Positions 49,414 through 59,015 of a stretch of 64,000 nucleotides of DNA are shown here, piece by piece. The DNA is taken from the NCBI RefSeq assembly GCF_002795425.1, contig NZ_PHHA01000018.1:1-64000 (forward strand). Reading direction: 5' to 3'. Position numbers and translations under genes: made by a program. The notes beneath the pieces were generated by a model, which saw nothing but the letters and a program-made list of their open reading frames with translations, was not told where the DNA came from and made no database searches. Each line of letters begins with the position of its first letter. Within the stretch, counting starts at the first letter, position 1. Source of the stretch: Conservatibacter flavescens. Its GTDB lineage: Bacteria; Pseudomonadota; Gammaproteobacteria; Enterobacterales; Pasteurellaceae.

Positions 49414-50820
49414 ATGAGAGTTTTTGCCCAGTGGAAAACACGCAAGTCTGGAGAGCCCGCACCTTATATTCCTTTCGGACCATTTCAAATTCGTTTGCCT
49501 TTTATTCATTACCGCTTTGAATGGCCTGATTATTTACAAGGTCTATTGATGTGTGCGGTTGATTTAGCAGCAATTCCATTATTAACCCAATTGCTTGGAA
49601 TGCCATTTGAAGTGGCACTTGCAATTATTGTATTGAATGGACTATTTTATCTAGCTCACCATTTACTTGGTGATCCTTGTGTACCAGGTTGGATCACCCC
49701 AGCGATTCCTTTGATCATGATATATTGTCAGCAGTTTCCGGAAGGACCGGAGCGTATTCATTCATTAATCGCTTTCCAAATGATGCTAGGCATTTTATCT
49801 ATTTTCTTAGGGGCAACAGGATTGGCTTCTAAAATTGTTCGTCTTATTCCATCTGCAATAAAATCAGGGATCATTATTGGCGCGGGTTTAGCCGCTATTA
49901 TCTCAATTTTCCAAGTCGGAGGACGTTTTGAAAGTTTTCCTTGGTCCATCAGTATTGCGGTAGGTATTGCTTTCTATCTACTTTACTCGGCACATTTTGC
50001 GCAACTACAACAGCGTTTTTCAGTATTAAACACCATTGGCAAATTAGGCATTTTTCCGATTATTTTACTAGCGGTTATCATTGCGCCGCTTTTTGGAGAG
50101 GCGAAATGGCCTGACATTAAATGGGGATTTTCTCAACCGGATTTTAAAACATTGTGGGAGCAATATACGATTTTTGGCATTGGATTTCCTCCTATTTCCA
50201 TGTTTATTACAGCAATTCCCACAGTATTAGCGACTTATATCGTGTTGTTTGGTGATATTTTACAAAATAAAGCACTGGTTGCAGATGGACAGGCAGTGCG
50301 TACTGATGAAGTGGTGAAATATAAATCGAGTCGCGCTCATCTTATTTTTGGAGGGCGTAATACTATTATGAGTATTGTTGGGCCCGATGTGACTATGTGC
50401 GGGCCGATTTGGTCTGCAATGCAAGTAGTGATGATTGAGCGTTGGAAAAAAGGCCGTCAAGCAATGGATTCATTCTTTGGTGGAATTGGTTCATTCCGTT
50501 GGGGAACGAATACTGGGTTGTTATTAATGCCCATAGTGAGTTTGGTGGAACCTATTTTAGGTATTGCGTTAGCATTAACTTTATTGATTCAGGGCTATGT
50601 CAATATGAAAATAGGGGTATTAGAAGCGAAGTGTGGTAAGGACTTAGGTATAGCGGGCATTGTTGCTGCCATCTTATGTATCAAAGGCGCGGGTTGGGCG
50701 TTTGCTGCTGGCATTTTATTGTGTGGATTGATTTTTGGTCGAGATTTTTTTAAAGGGGAAGTGGATTATACCTTTACTAAAGATCATGATAAACAATTAG
50801 AAGGAGAGGGTAATGATTAA
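49414..50820 (+). CDS. DUF3360-type membrane transporter (NCS2-like fold)
   Basis: A 468-residue membrane protein with about 12 hydrophobic segments. Its pattern (PYIPFGPFQIRLPFIHYRFEWPDYLQG, then GPDVTMCGPIWSAMQVV) fits the DUF3360 family, distantly like xanthine/uracil permeases. The substrate is unknown. It is co-directional with, and overlaps by 8 bp, the alcohol dehydrogenase gene, so they are translationally coupled; the cargo may be a precursor or product of that enzyme. The last ~20 residues are charged and cytoplasmic. Confidence 0.8.
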   Translation: MRVFAQWKTRKSGEPAPYIPFGPFQIRLPFIHYRFEWPDYLQGLLMCAVDLAAIPLLTQLLGMPFEVALAIIVLNGLFYLAHHLLGDPCVPGWITPAIPLIMIYCQQFPEGPERIHSLIAFQMMLGILSIFLGATGLASKIVRLIPSAIKSGIIIGAGLAAIISIFQVGGRFESFPWSISIAVGIAFYLLYSAHFAQLQQRFSVLNTIGKLGIFPIILLAVIIAPLFGEAKWPDIKWGFSQPDFKTLWEQYTIFGIGFPPISMFITAIPTVLATYIVLFGDILQNKALVADGQAVRTDEVVKYKSSRAHLIFGGRNTIMSIVGPDVTMCGPIWSAMQVVMIERWKKGRQAMDSFFGGIGSFRWGTNTGLLLMPIVSLVEPILGIALALTLLIQGYVNMKIGVLEAKCGKDLGIAGIVAAILCIKGAGWAFAAGILLCGLIFGRDFFKGEVDYTFTKDHDKQLEGEGND

Positions 50821-51982
50821 AACAACATTTGTTCCCCAAAATATTCATGGGTGGGGAAGTTTAAGTGCTTTGCCTGACGAGGTGATTAAGTTTGGTGCGA
50901 AGACCGTACTGCTCATTACGGATCCATTTTTAGTTCAAAATGGTTTGAGCCAAAAGATCGTGGATATGTTAAATGAAAAACACATTGCATGCATAGTAAA
51001 TAGTGATGTGGTACCTGAACCACCTATTGAGAGTGCTGAGAATTTAGTTAAATTTGCCCGTGCACATACTGCTGATTTAGTGATTGGATTGGGTGGTGGA
51101 AGCGCTTTAGATTTGGCAAAATTGGTTGCGGTATTGGCCACTCAAGAAGGGCAAGTCGCTGATTATTTAAATTTAACGGCGAAAAAACAGTTTCAATCGA
51201 AAGGGCTGCCTAAAATATTCATTCCCACCACATCTGGAACAGGCTCAGAAGTCACAAATATTTCCGTATTATCTTTAGCTAGCACAAAGGATGCGGTTGT
51301 ACATGATTATTTATTGGCTGATGTCGTGATTGTCGATCCGGAATTGACGGTTTCTGTTCCTGCCAAAATTACTGCGGCGACAGGGATTGATGCCTTGACT
51401 CATGCGATAGAATCTTATGTATCAGTCAATGCTACTCCGATAAGTGAGGGGTTCTCACTACAAGCGATTAAGCTTATCGCAGGTTCCTTATTAACAGCCG
51501 TTCGTGAGGGAAATAACAAACAAGCTAGAATTGATATGAGTTATGGGAGTTATTTGGCTGGCTTGGCTTTTTTTAATGCCGGTTGTGCCGCTGTGCACGC
51601 ATTAGCATATCCTTTAGGTGGACAATTTCATGTTTCTCACGGCGAATCTAACGCGGTATTACTGCCGTATGTGATGAAATATATTGCTAAAAGTTGTGAG
51701 TCAAAGTTGAAAGATATTTATCAGGCAATGGGATTTAATATCGGCTCACTTTCAACCCAAGAGGCGGCAATAAAATGTATTCAAGAATTAGAACAGCTGG
51801 TGCATGCCGTCGGAATTGCAAACAGTATTCAGGCATTTAATATTCCAGAATCTGCACTGAGCACATTGACAGCTGAGGCTATGAAGCAAACCCGTTTACT
51901 TGAACGTAGCCCATTACGTTTAACTCAAGAGGATATTTATCATATTTACTACGCGGCATATCATGGACATGGTGAGAAATAA
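50813..51982 (+). CDS. Iron-containing alcohol dehydrogenase family protein
   Basis: A group III (iron-type) dehydrogenase of 389 residues. NAD-binding GGGSALD lies at 94-100; metal ligands are Asp193 and His197 (TGIDALTHAIESY), His262 (VHALAYPLGG) and His276 (VSHGESNAVLLP). The substrate is not predictable: the family includes propanediol, hydroxybutyrate, lactaldehyde and other oxidoreductases. It overlaps the permease gene by 8 bp and is followed by a GC-rich hairpin. Likely part of the LacI-controlled pair. Confidence 0.88.
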   Translation: MIKTTFVPQNIHGWGSLSALPDEVIKFGAKTVLLITDPFLVQNGLSQKIVDMLNEKHIACIVNSDVVPEPPIESAENLVKFARAHTADLVIGLGGGSALDLAKLVAVLATQEGQVADYLNLTAKKQFQSKGLPKIFIPTTSGTGSEVTNISVLSLASTKDAVVHDYLLADVVIVDPELTVSVPAKITAATGIDALTHAIESYVSVNATPISEGFSLQAIKLIAGSLLTAVREGNNKQARIDMSYGSYLAGLAFFNAGCAAVHALAYPLGGQFHVSHGESNAVLLPYVMKYIAKSCESKLKDIYQAMGFNIGSLSTQEAAIKCIQELEQLVHAVGIANSIQAFNIPESALSTLTAEAMKQTRLLERSPLRLTQEDIYHIYYAAYHGHGEK

Positions 51983-51990
51983 AGCTTGTA

Positions 51991-52017
51991 ACCGGGTGCG
52001 GTTTTGCCGCGCCCGGT
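51991..52017. terminator. Hairpin between the alcohol dehydrogenase and the outer-membrane protein
   Basis: A GC-rich stem, accgggtgcgg/ccgcgcccggt, lies between convergent genes. No clear T-run follows on either strand. Confidence 0.6.
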
Positions 52018-52047
52018 GTTAGGTCGTAATTCAAACGTTATATAGGC

Positions 52048-52842
52048 TTAGAAAGTATAAGTCACTTTCACGCCGACTTCGTGTGTATAGTTTTTAGGCT
52101 CAAAAATCTCCTCAGCTTCGTTAGAGTCAAATACTTTCCAGCCTCGATAGAATGGACCGAATGTCAATTTTGTATCATAAGGCAGACGAGCTGACACCAA
52201 TAAATCCACTTCAACACCTTTACCATTTCTTTGCTTATTGACAATGGTTGATTCCATATATGAATATTGTTTACCACGAATGAGCTGATTATAAGCGACA
52301 CGAGGGGTAAATTCATAATTTGTAGCGAAAGGGATAACCATGCCGACAGCTAAATGCGCGTAGAATAATTTGTTTTTACGATCGTAATCATCGTGCTGAA
52401 TTCTCGTACTGTGATCATTCAGTTCCCGATAACCGAAACCAGGCTCAATAAACGCGCTAATGTCTTGGTACACAGGCATGCTGTACTGATAGGTTAAGCG
52501 GATATCAAAGCTATTACGGGGAGCGCCTTTCTGAGTGACGGAGCCGTAAGGGGAGCCTTCTGGATTTTCTTCATCACCATTAACACCGCCAATATAATTG
52601 ATTTTACCTTTAGAATAGCGTCCAGCAAGTTTAAGGGAGTGTTGTTGATTGAAATTGTATTTGACTGCGCCATTAAAAGACCAGAGATTGCCACGTTGTT
52701 GCATAAATCTTTCATTACCTTGAACATATTCTCGATAGGTCTCTTTATACCATTCGCCACCCAAAGTATATTCTACTGGTGAAGCGGAGGCGATATTCAT
52801 TTGTAGCAAAGCTACACTCGCGATAAGACAGAGTTTTTTCAT
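52048..52842 (-). CDS. Outer-membrane beta-barrel protein (KdgM-like porin?)
   Basis: A 264-residue exported protein. ATG at 52842 follows AGGAAAAAAT; the signal peptide is about 1-20 (MKKLCLIASVALLQMNIASA). The mature part alternates in beta-strand patterns with many aromatic and charged residues, and ends VGVKVTYTF, the C-terminal Phe of outer-membrane barrels. Its length and pattern resemble KdgM-type oligosaccharide porins (PF06178), but I cannot confirm this. Its position beside the LacI-permease-dehydrogenase group suggests a joint role in uptake; it has its own promoter on the opposite strand. Confidence 0.7.
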   Translation of the reverse strand: MKKLCLIASVALLQMNIASASPVEYTLGGEWYKETYREYVQGNERFMQQRGNLWSFNGAVKYNFNQQHSLKLAGRYSKGKINYIGGVNGDEENPEGSPYGSVTQKGAPRNSFDIRLTYQYSMPVYQDISAFIEPGFGYRELNDHSTRIQHDDYDRKNKLFYAHLAVGMVIPFATNYEFTPRVAYNQLIRGKQYSYMESTIVNKQRNGKGVEVDLLVSARLPYDTKLTFGPFYRGWKVFDSNEAEEIFEPKNYTHEVGVKVTYTF

Positions 52843-53174
52843 ATTTTTTCCTATAGTTATAAAATTGTATGACTCATTATTTTGAGTATTTTCTCCCTCA
52901 CAAGCGCTTATTTTTATTGATTGAGAAAGCAAGGTAGAAAACACCGCTATATTTTTAACATAAATCAAAATGTAAGTTAATAATATTAATTGTAAATTTA
53001 AGAGTTTTATGTGTTTATCATTTACTTTTTAAATGAAAGTGCGGTCAGATTTGAAGGATTTTCTGGAGATATATTGATAAAACCGATTAAACTAATTTAA
53101 TTGGACTGGTTGTCTTTATAGCGCTTTTGCCGCAGAATAGAAAAAATTTTTGAACCTGAAAAAAGGATAATAAT
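52843..53174. promoter_or_regulatory. Divergent promoter region of the porin and gor genes
   Basis: These 332 bp hold a USS (53037) and a possible gor promoter (TTGATA-17 bp-TTAATT, from about 53074) on the plus strand. AT-rich sequence precedes the porin gene on the minus strand, including TGTAAGTTAATAATATTAATTG. No gene is seen. Confidence 0.45.
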
Positions 53175-54545
53175 ATGACTAAACATTATGATTATTTAGC
53201 GATTGGTGGTGGTTCCGGTGGAATCGCGTCAATTAACCGTGCTGCAAGTTATGGAAAAAAATGTGCCATTGTGGAAGCCAAATATTTAGGTGGGACTTGT
53301 GTTAATGTCGGTTGTGTGCCTAAAAAAGTGATGTTTTATGGCGCACAAATTGCAGAAGCGATTCATCGTTATGCGCCTGATTATGGCTTTGATGTTAAGG
53401 TAAATAATTTTGATTTTGCTAAGTTAGTTGAAAGCCGACAAGCTTATATCGGACGTATTCACACCTCTTATGGCAATGTGTTAGGCAAAAATAATGTCGA
53501 TGTATTAAATGGTTTTGCCACTTTTGTTGATAGTAAAACTGTTGAGGTGAAATATGCTGATGGTAGAACAGAGCGTGTTACAGCTGATCATATTTTAATT
53601 GCGACAGGCGGTCGTCCTTCTCGTCCAAATATTCCTGGTGCAGAATATGGAATTGATTCTGATGGTGTTTTTGCATTGGATACATTACCAAAAAGTGTCG
53701 CAGTTGTGGGGGCGGGTTATATCGCTGTAGAGCTAGCTGGTGTTTTAAATAGTTTTGGGGTAGAAAGCCATTTATTTGTGCGTCAACATGCGCCATTGCG
53801 TAACCAAGATCCTTTAATTGTCGAAACTTTACTTGAGGTGTTAGAACAAGATGGTATTAAACTACATACCCATTCCACGCCTGAAGAAGTGGTAAAAAAC
53901 GCAGATGGTTCTTTAACGTTGAAATTAGCCGATGGTCGTGAACAAACAGTTGAAACACTCATTTGGGCGATTGGGCGTGAACCCGCAACTGATGTGATTA
54001 ATTTACAAGCAGCCGGCGTGGAAACCAACGAACGTGGCTATATTAAAGTGGACAAATTCCAAAATACTAACGTGCCTAATATTTATGCCGTTGGAGATAT
54101 TATTGAGGGTGGAATAGAGTTAACGCCGGTTGCGGTTGCCGCAGGTCGTCGTTTATCTGAACGTTTATTTAATAATAAACCGAATGAACACTTAGATTAT
54201 AATTTAGTGCCAACGGTCGTATTTAGCCACCCGCCGATAGGTACGGTGGGACTAACAGAACCACAAGCCATTGAACAATATGGCGCAGACAATGTGAAAG
54301 TGTATAAATCCAGCTTTACGGCCATGTATACTGCTGTGACACAACATCGTCAGCCTTGTCGCATGAAGTTAGTATGTGTAGGCAAAGATGAAAAAATTGT
54401 GGGGTTACATGGTATTGGCTTTGGTGTCGATGAAATGATTCAAGGGTTTGCCGTGGCCATTAAAATGGGTGCAACAAAAGCAGATTTTGATAATACGGTT
54501 GCTATTCACCCAACCGGTTCAGAAGAATTTGTGACGATGCGCTAA
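53175..54545 (+). CDS. gor: Glutathione-disulfide reductase
   Basis: An NADPH-dependent flavoenzyme that reduces glutathione disulfide. The 456 residues match E. coli Gor (450). FAD motif GGGSGGIAS (11-19), redox Cys42 and Cys47 in GGTCVNVGC, an NADPH-binding [13 protein letters not shown] near 178, and C-terminal [12 protein letters not shown] with the catalytic His-Glu. The ATG follows AAAAAGGATAATA. It stands alone, followed by a USS-pair terminator. Confidence 0.95.
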   Translation: MTKHYDYLAIGGGSGGIASINRAASYGKKCAIVEAKYLGGTCVNVGCVPKKVMFYGAQIAEAIHRYAPDYGFDVKVNNFDFAKLVESRQAYIGRIHTSYGNVLGKNNVDVLNGFATFVDSKTVEVKYADGRTERVTADHILIATGGRPSRPNIPGAEYGIDSDGVFALDTLPKSVAVVGAGYIAVELAGVLNSFGVESHLFVRQHAPLRNQDPLIVETLLEVLEQDGIKLHTHSTPEEVVKNADGSLTLKLADGREQTVETLIWAIGREPATDVINLQAAGVETNERGYIKVDKFQNTNVPNIYAVGDIIEGGIELTPVAVAAGRRLSERLFNNKPNEHLDYNLVPTVVFSHPPIGTVGLTEPQAIEQYGADNVKVYKSSFTAMYTAVTQHRQPCRMKLVCVGKDEKIVGLHGIGFGVDEMIQGFAVAIKMGATKADFDNTVAIHPTGSEEFVTMR

Positions 54546-54565
54546 CGATAAAGGCTTAATATGCG

Positions 54566-54602
54566 AAGTGCGGTGAAAAAAGAAAAATTTTTTACCGCAC
54601 TT
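54566..54602 (+). terminator. Terminator built from two inverted USS
   Basis: aagtgcggt (54566) and accgcactt (54594), with aaaaaa/tttttt extension, form a strong stem-loop followed by tttttt, 20 bp after the gor stop. Confidence 0.88.
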
Positions 54603-54649
54603 TTTTGATTATACTCAAGAAATCAATAGCCAAAACCAATTATATTTTT

Positions 54650-54800
54650 TTGTGGCAAGTCACTATACTATCCACCTAGTGCCAAGACAGGACTAGATAC
54701 CAAATGTTATTAATTAAAAATCTGAGAATTTTTCATAACATTCCCAACTACACAGACACAAGGGGTTTATTATTGTGTCGTGCCAGTCTTTTATTTTTGA
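54650..54800 (+). promoter_or_regulatory. Possible structured leader upstream of the amidohydrolase gene
   Basis: The ~270-bp gap between the gor terminator and the amidohydrolase contains no gene but several stems. ggc...cacta pairs with tagtg-cc (54652-54683). An outer aagac (about 54684) pairs with gtctt (about 54788). aatgttat/ataacatt encloses aaaaat/attttt (about 54703-54743), and gacacaa/ttgtgtc pairs around 54757-54781. A TATACT box lies at about 54663. This resembles a multibranched 5' leader but matches no riboswitch class I recognise. Confidence 0.35.
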
Positions 54801-54878
54801 TTAATCTGAATTTCTTATCTCTTTCCATCTACGATTTGGCTGCTTTTCGTTCGCTTAGTTTCACAATCTGAGGTGATT

Positions 54879-55865
54879 ATGAATAACTTAATTCCTACCC
54901 TGAAATCCTATATCCGAGATGAAATTATCAAAAAAGGCGGCTGGGTTAATGCCCATGCGCATGCTGATCGCGCATTTACGATGACGCCTGAAAAGATCAA
55001 TATTTATCGTACTGCCAATTTGCAACAAAAATGGGATTTGGTTGATGAAGTAAAGCGTAATTCAAGCATTGAAGATTATTATGCGCGTTTTAGTCAAGCG
55101 ATTGAATTAATGATTTCTCAAGGGGTAACAGCATTTGGGACCTTTGTGGATATTGATCCGGTGTGTGAAGACCGGGCGATTATCGCAGCACACCGAGCGC
55201 GTGAAGTGTATAAAAATGATATCGTACTGAAATTTGCGAATCAGACCTTAAAAGGTGTGATTGATCCTGTCGCGAAACAGTGGTTTGATATTGGTGCGGA
55301 TATGGTCGATATGATCGGCGGTTTGCCTTATCGTGACGAATTGGACTACGGTAAAGGGTTAGAAGCGATGGATATTCTACTTGAGGCAGCGAAATCACGC
55401 GGTATTATGTGCCATGTACATGTGGATCAATTTAACACCCCGACGGAAAAAGAAACCGAACAGCTTTGCGATAAAACGATTGAACATGGTATGCAAGGGC
55501 GAGTGGTTGCGATCCATGGTATTTCGATCGGTTCTCATTCTAAAGACTACCGTTATCGTCTTTATGAAAAAATGCGCCAAGCTCAAATGATGATGATTGC
55601 TTGTCCGATGGCATGGATTGACAGCAATCGTAAAGAAGAACTTATGCCATTTCATAACGCATTAACGCCAGCAGATGAAATGATTCCAGAAGGGATCACC
55701 GTGGCCATTGGTACGGATAATATCTGTGACTATATGGTTCCCCTTTGTGAGGGAGATATGTGGCAAGAACTCAGTTTATTATCTGCCGGTTGCCGTTTCC
55801 CAGATTTGGAATCAATGGTTGATATTGCGAGTGTCAACGGGCGTAAAGTATTGGGATTGGAGTAA
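54879..55865 (+). CDS. Cytosine-deaminase-like amidohydrolase
   Basis: A 328-residue amidohydrolase-superfamily protein resembling the cytosine deaminase (CodA) group. Metal ligands: His26 and His28 (HAHAD), His181 (HVHVDQ), and Asp280 (GTDN); His213 corresponds to the CodA His246 position. CodA has a catalytic Glu three residues after the metal His in HCDE; here that residue is Gln184 (HVDQ), so ordinary cytosine deamination is unlikely or altered. ATG at 54879 lies five bases after GAGG; the upstream GTG (54873) overlaps it. The protein is shorter than CodA (427) at the N-terminus. It converges on the gabD/hpa cluster, so a role with that pathway is unproven. Confidence 0.8.
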   Translation: MNNLIPTLKSYIRDEIIKKGGWVNAHAHADRAFTMTPEKINIYRTANLQQKWDLVDEVKRNSSIEDYYARFSQAIELMISQGVTAFGTFVDIDPVCEDRAIIAAHRAREVYKNDIVLKFANQTLKGVIDPVAKQWFDIGADMVDMIGGLPYRDELDYGKGLEAMDILLEAAKSRGIMCHVHVDQFNTPTEKETEQLCDKTIEHGMQGRVVAIHGISIGSHSKDYRYRLYEKMRQAQMMMIACPMAWIDSNRKEELMPFHNALTPADEMIPEGITVAIGTDNICDYMVPLCEGDMWQELSLLSAGCRFPDLESMVDIASVNGRKVLGLE

Positions 55866-55869
55866 TATA

Positions 55870-55890
55870 GAGGCGGTAATATACCGCCTC
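55870..55890. terminator. Bidirectional terminator between the amidohydrolase and gabD
   Basis: A 9-bp stem, gaggcggta/taccgcctc, with a 3-nt loop lies between the convergent genes; short T-rich stretches follow on the plus strand. Confidence 0.7.
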
Positions 55891-55896
55891 AATCCT

Positions 55897-57342
55897 TTAG
55901 ACTTTCCAGCACAAGTATTTCATTTCTAAAAACTCTTCCAGCCCATATTTAGAGCCTTCTCGACCTAAACCGGATTCTTTAATTCCTCCGAATGGTGCGA
56001 TTTCATTGCTGATTAAGCCTTCGTTAATGCCCACAATGCCATATTCCAGTTGTTCGGCCACGCGCCATAAACGAGAAATATCTTGTGTATAGAGATAAGA
56101 GGCTAAACCAAATTCCGTATCATTAGCCATTGCGACAGCTTCTTCTTCGCTATCGAATTTAAAAATAGGGGCTAAAGGCGCAAATGTTTCTTCTTTGGCA
56201 ACACGCATAGATTGTGTGACATTCTTTAATACCGTTGGTTGGAAATAAGTGCCACCAAGATCATGACGCTGTCCGCCGAGTACTATTTCTGCGCCATTAT
56301 CAATCGCGTTTTGAATATGTTCTTCGATTTTTTGTACCGCACTTTGGCTAATTAATGGCCCTAAATTCACACCAGGTTCATTAGCAGAACCCACTTTAAA
56401 TTGAGCCACTTTTTGACTAAATTTCTCTACGAATTGATCGTAAATCCCCGATTGAACGTAAATGCGGTTGGTGCAGACACAAGTTTGCCCACTATTACGA
56501 AATTTGGAAGCAATAGCGTTGTCAACCGCATTATCTAAGTCTGCATCATCGAAAATAATAGACGGGGCGTTACCACCTAATTCAAGGGCGAGTTTTTTTA
56601 CTGTGCTAGCAGATTGCTCCATTAAAATTTTACCAACGCGAGTAGAACCTGTGAACGTTACTTTTCGCACAAGTTTGTTCGTTGTCATTTCTTTACCCAC
56701 TCCTACCGCATCGGTGGAGGTGATGACATTAAATAAGCCTGCCGGAATGCCAGCTTGGTGAGCTAATTCAGCTAAAGCCAATGCAGATAAAGGGGTTTCT
56801 GCCGCAGGTTTAATGACAATGGCACAACCTGCAGCCAATGCCGGTGCAGCTTTGCGTGTAATCATCGCATTAGGGAAGTTCCAAGGGGTAATCGCGGCAA
56901 CGACACCGATGGGTTGTTTGATAACCAATAAGCGATGGTTTGTTTTATCTTGTGGCAACACATCGCCATATATACGCTTTGCTTCTTCTGCAAACCATTC
57001 AATAAAGCTTGCACCATAAGCAATTTCGCCACGACTTTCAGTAATGGGTTTACCTTGTTCTAAGCTTAAAATTTGAGCGAGTTCTTCTTGATTGGACATA
57101 ATTAAATCATGCCAACGGCGTAAAATCTGTGCTTTTTCTTTTGGGGTAACCTGTTGCCATTTTTTTTGTGCAATGGCTGCGGCTTCAATGGCTTTACGGG
57201 TTTCGTTTATGCCCATATCAGGAACATGACAAATGACTTGGTTTGAAGCAGGATCGATGACCTCAAAGGTTTTCTTATCATCTGCAATAACAAATTGTCC
57301 ATCAATATAGCATTGCGTTTTTAATAAAGAAAATTCAGACAT
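55897..57342 (-). CDS. gabD: Succinate-semialdehyde dehydrogenase
   Basis: An aldehyde dehydrogenase of 481 residues, GabD type. The catalytic Cys is in NSGQTCVC, Glu in LALELGGNAPS and the cofactor loop in TFTGSTRVGK. It is the last gene of the minus-strand homoprotocatechuate cluster, 8 bp after hpaI. HpaI releases pyruvate and succinate semialdehyde, so this enzyme would pass the latter to succinate. NAD versus NADP preference is not certain. A USS lies inside (56336). Confidence 0.93.
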   Translation of the reverse strand: MSEFSLLKTQCYIDGQFVIADDKKTFEVIDPASNQVICHVPDMGINETRKAIEAAAIAQKKWQQVTPKEKAQILRRWHDLIMSNQEELAQILSLEQGKPITESRGEIAYGASFIEWFAEEAKRIYGDVLPQDKTNHRLLVIKQPIGVVAAITPWNFPNAMITRKAAPALAAGCAIVIKPAAETPLSALALAELAHQAGIPAGLFNVITSTDAVGVGKEMTTNKLVRKVTFTGSTRVGKILMEQSASTVKKLALELGGNAPSIIFDDADLDNAVDNAIASKFRNSGQTCVCTNRIYVQSGIYDQFVEKFSQKVAQFKVGSANEPGVNLGPLISQSAVQKIEEHIQNAIDNGAEIVLGGQRHDLGGTYFQPTVLKNVTQSMRVAKEETFAPLAPIFKFDSEEEAVAMANDTEFGLASYLYTQDISRLWRVAEQLEYGIVGINEGLISNEIAPFGGIKESGLGREGSKYGLEEFLEMKYLCWKV

Positions 57343-57350
57343 ATAGGCTC

Positions 57351-58151
57351 CTAGTAAATTTGGTTTGCATTGGGAGAGATATTGATGTTATCACTATTTT
57401 TATATTTTTGGGCTAAATTTTTAAGTGATTGCATCAATAATGAAGTGTCCACCCCGACAGCAACAAATAAACAACCCAATTGCAAATAATGTTTTGCTAG
57501 GGTTTCATCGGCATATAAGATCCCCGCTGCTTTATTGGCTTGATTAATGGTATGAATGGCCTGCTCAATGGCATATTGTACATCAGGGTGGCTTGGGTTG
57601 CCTAAATGACCAAGTGAGGCGCTAAGATCTGCTGGGCCAATAAAGACCCCGTCAACGCCTTCCACTGCGACAATTTCGTTAAGATTGTCCAAGCCTTTTT
57701 TCGTTTCAACTTGGACTAATAAACATATTTCGTCATCAGCACGTTGTAAATAATTCGGTATGGTATTCCAGCGTGAAGCGCGAGCTAAAGCACTCCCCAC
57801 ACCACGTACGCCTTTAGGTGGGTAGTGAATTGCTTTGACTAATTCTCGTGCTTGCGCTGCACTTTCTACCATTGGAATTAATAGGGTTTGAGCGCCAATG
57901 TCGAGTAGTTGCTTAATCATATAATTTTCGCCAATAGGGGGGCGAACAATTGGGCTGACAGGGTATGCAGCAAGGGTGTGTAATTGATGCAGTAAGCTTT
58001 GCAGATCATTTGGCGCGTGTTCTGCATCCAGTAATAGCCAATCAAACCCCGCATTGGCGGCAAGCTCACAACTATAGCCACTGGCTAAGCCGAGCCATAA
58101 ACCAATTTGTGCTTGTTTTGCTTGTATATGTTGTTTAAAAATATTTTTCAT
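57351..58151 (-). CDS. hpaI: 4-hydroxy-2-oxoheptane-1,7-dioate aldolase
   Basis: A class II, metal-dependent pyruvate aldolase (HpcH/HpaI family) cleaving the C7 product into pyruvate and succinate semialdehyde. The 266 residues align well with E. coli Hpa[22 protein letters not shown] near 15, DAEHAPND with the metal Glu and His neighbourhood, [36 protein letters not shown] at 58151 is chosen; the GTG at 58163 belongs to a USS. No good Shine-Dalgarno precedes the ATG, perhaps because the USS occupies that place. Confidence 0.95.
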   Translation of the reverse strand: MKNIFKQHIQAKQAQIGLWLGLASGYSCELAANAGFDWLLLDAEHAPNDLQSLLHQLHTLAAYPVSPIVRPPIGENYMIKQLLDIGAQTLLIPMVESAAQARELVKAIHYPPKGVRGVGSALARASRWNTIPNYLQRADDEICLLVQVETKKGLDNLNEIVAVEGVDGVFIGPADLSASLGHLGNPSHPDVQYAIEQAIHTINQANKAAGILYADETLAKHYLQLGCLFVAVGVDTSLLMQSLKNLAQKYKNSDNINISPNANQIY

Positions 58152-58177
58152 TTTTGACCGCACTTTTTATCTGTTAT

Positions 58178-58981
58178 TTATACAAATTGCATAGAAATAC
58201 TACCAAGTTCATGGTAGTCCACATGGAAAGTGTCGCCTCGCCGTGCTGCGACAGGTCGAGTGAATGAACCGCCTAAAATAATTTCACCGGCTTTTAAGGT
58301 CACGCCATGGGGGAAGAGTTTATTAGCAAGCCAAGCGACACCTTTGATTGGGTTATTCAGTACTGCGGCAGATACGCCGGACTCTTCCACAATGCCATTA
58401 CGATAAAGTACGGCAGCTATTCGGCGTAAATCCATATCCATTGGTTTTATTGCGCGCCCACCTAATACAACGCCGGCATTAGCCGCGTTATCAGAAATCG
58501 TATCAAAGACACGTCGTGGTACTTTGCTTATTCGGTCAAATTGTTCAATGCGAGCATCAATGATTTCAAGGGCGGGAATAACATAATCTGTTGCATTAAT
58601 GACATCAAATATGCTGCAGTTCGGGCCCGATAGATCGTTTTTTAAAATAAACGCTAGCTCAACTTCCACTCGGGGAACAATGAAACGATCAAAAGGAATT
58701 TCACTGTTTTCTTCAAAAAACATATCATCAAGTAATGCGCCATAATCCGGCTCATTAATTTGTGAACTATTTTGCATGGCTTTTGAAGTTAAGCCGATTT
58801 TATGTCCTTTGAGGCTTCTCCCTTCTTGTATTTTTAAGGCAACCCATGCTTGTTGAATGCGGTAAGCATCTTCAATAGTAATGTCTGGATAAGCCAGTGA
58901 AAATTGGGGGATTTGCTGGCGATTTTTTTCAGCTTCATTTAGCTGCTGAGCTAATTGATTTACAATATCATGTGATAGCAT
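58178..58981 (-). CDS. hpaH: 2-oxo-hept-4-ene-1,7-dioate hydratase
   Basis: A hydratase of the FAH-related MhpD/HpaH family, adding water to 2-oxohept-4-ene-1,7-dioate. The 267 residues equal E. coli HpaH. Visible: KGHKIGLTSKAMQ near 38, EVELAFIL with the metal Glu pair near 107, PALEIIDARI, and DNAANAGVVLGG. ATG follows AAAAGGAGAAAAT. It sits between hpaF and hpaI. Confidence 0.95.
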   Translation of the reverse strand: MLSHDIVNQLAQQLNEAEKNRQQIPQFSLAYPDITIEDAYRIQQAWVALKIQEGRSLKGHKIGLTSKAMQNSSQINEPDYGALLDDMFFEENSEIPFDRFIVPRVEVELAFILKNDLSGPNCSIFDVINATDYVIPALEIIDARIEQFDRISKVPRRVFDTISDNAANAGVVLGGRAIKPMDMDLRRIAAVLYRNGIVEESGVSAAVLNNPIKGVAWLANKLFPHGVTLKAGEIILGGSFTRPVAARRGDTFHVDYHELGSISMQFV

Positions 58982-59015
58982 ATTTTCTCCTTTTAGATAT
59001 AAAAGTGCGGTAGTT

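Noticed and set aside
52843-52968. Longer N-terminus of the outer-membrane barrel protein
   Set aside because: The signal peptide starts at 52842 behind a Shine-Dalgarno; the upstream residues have no support.
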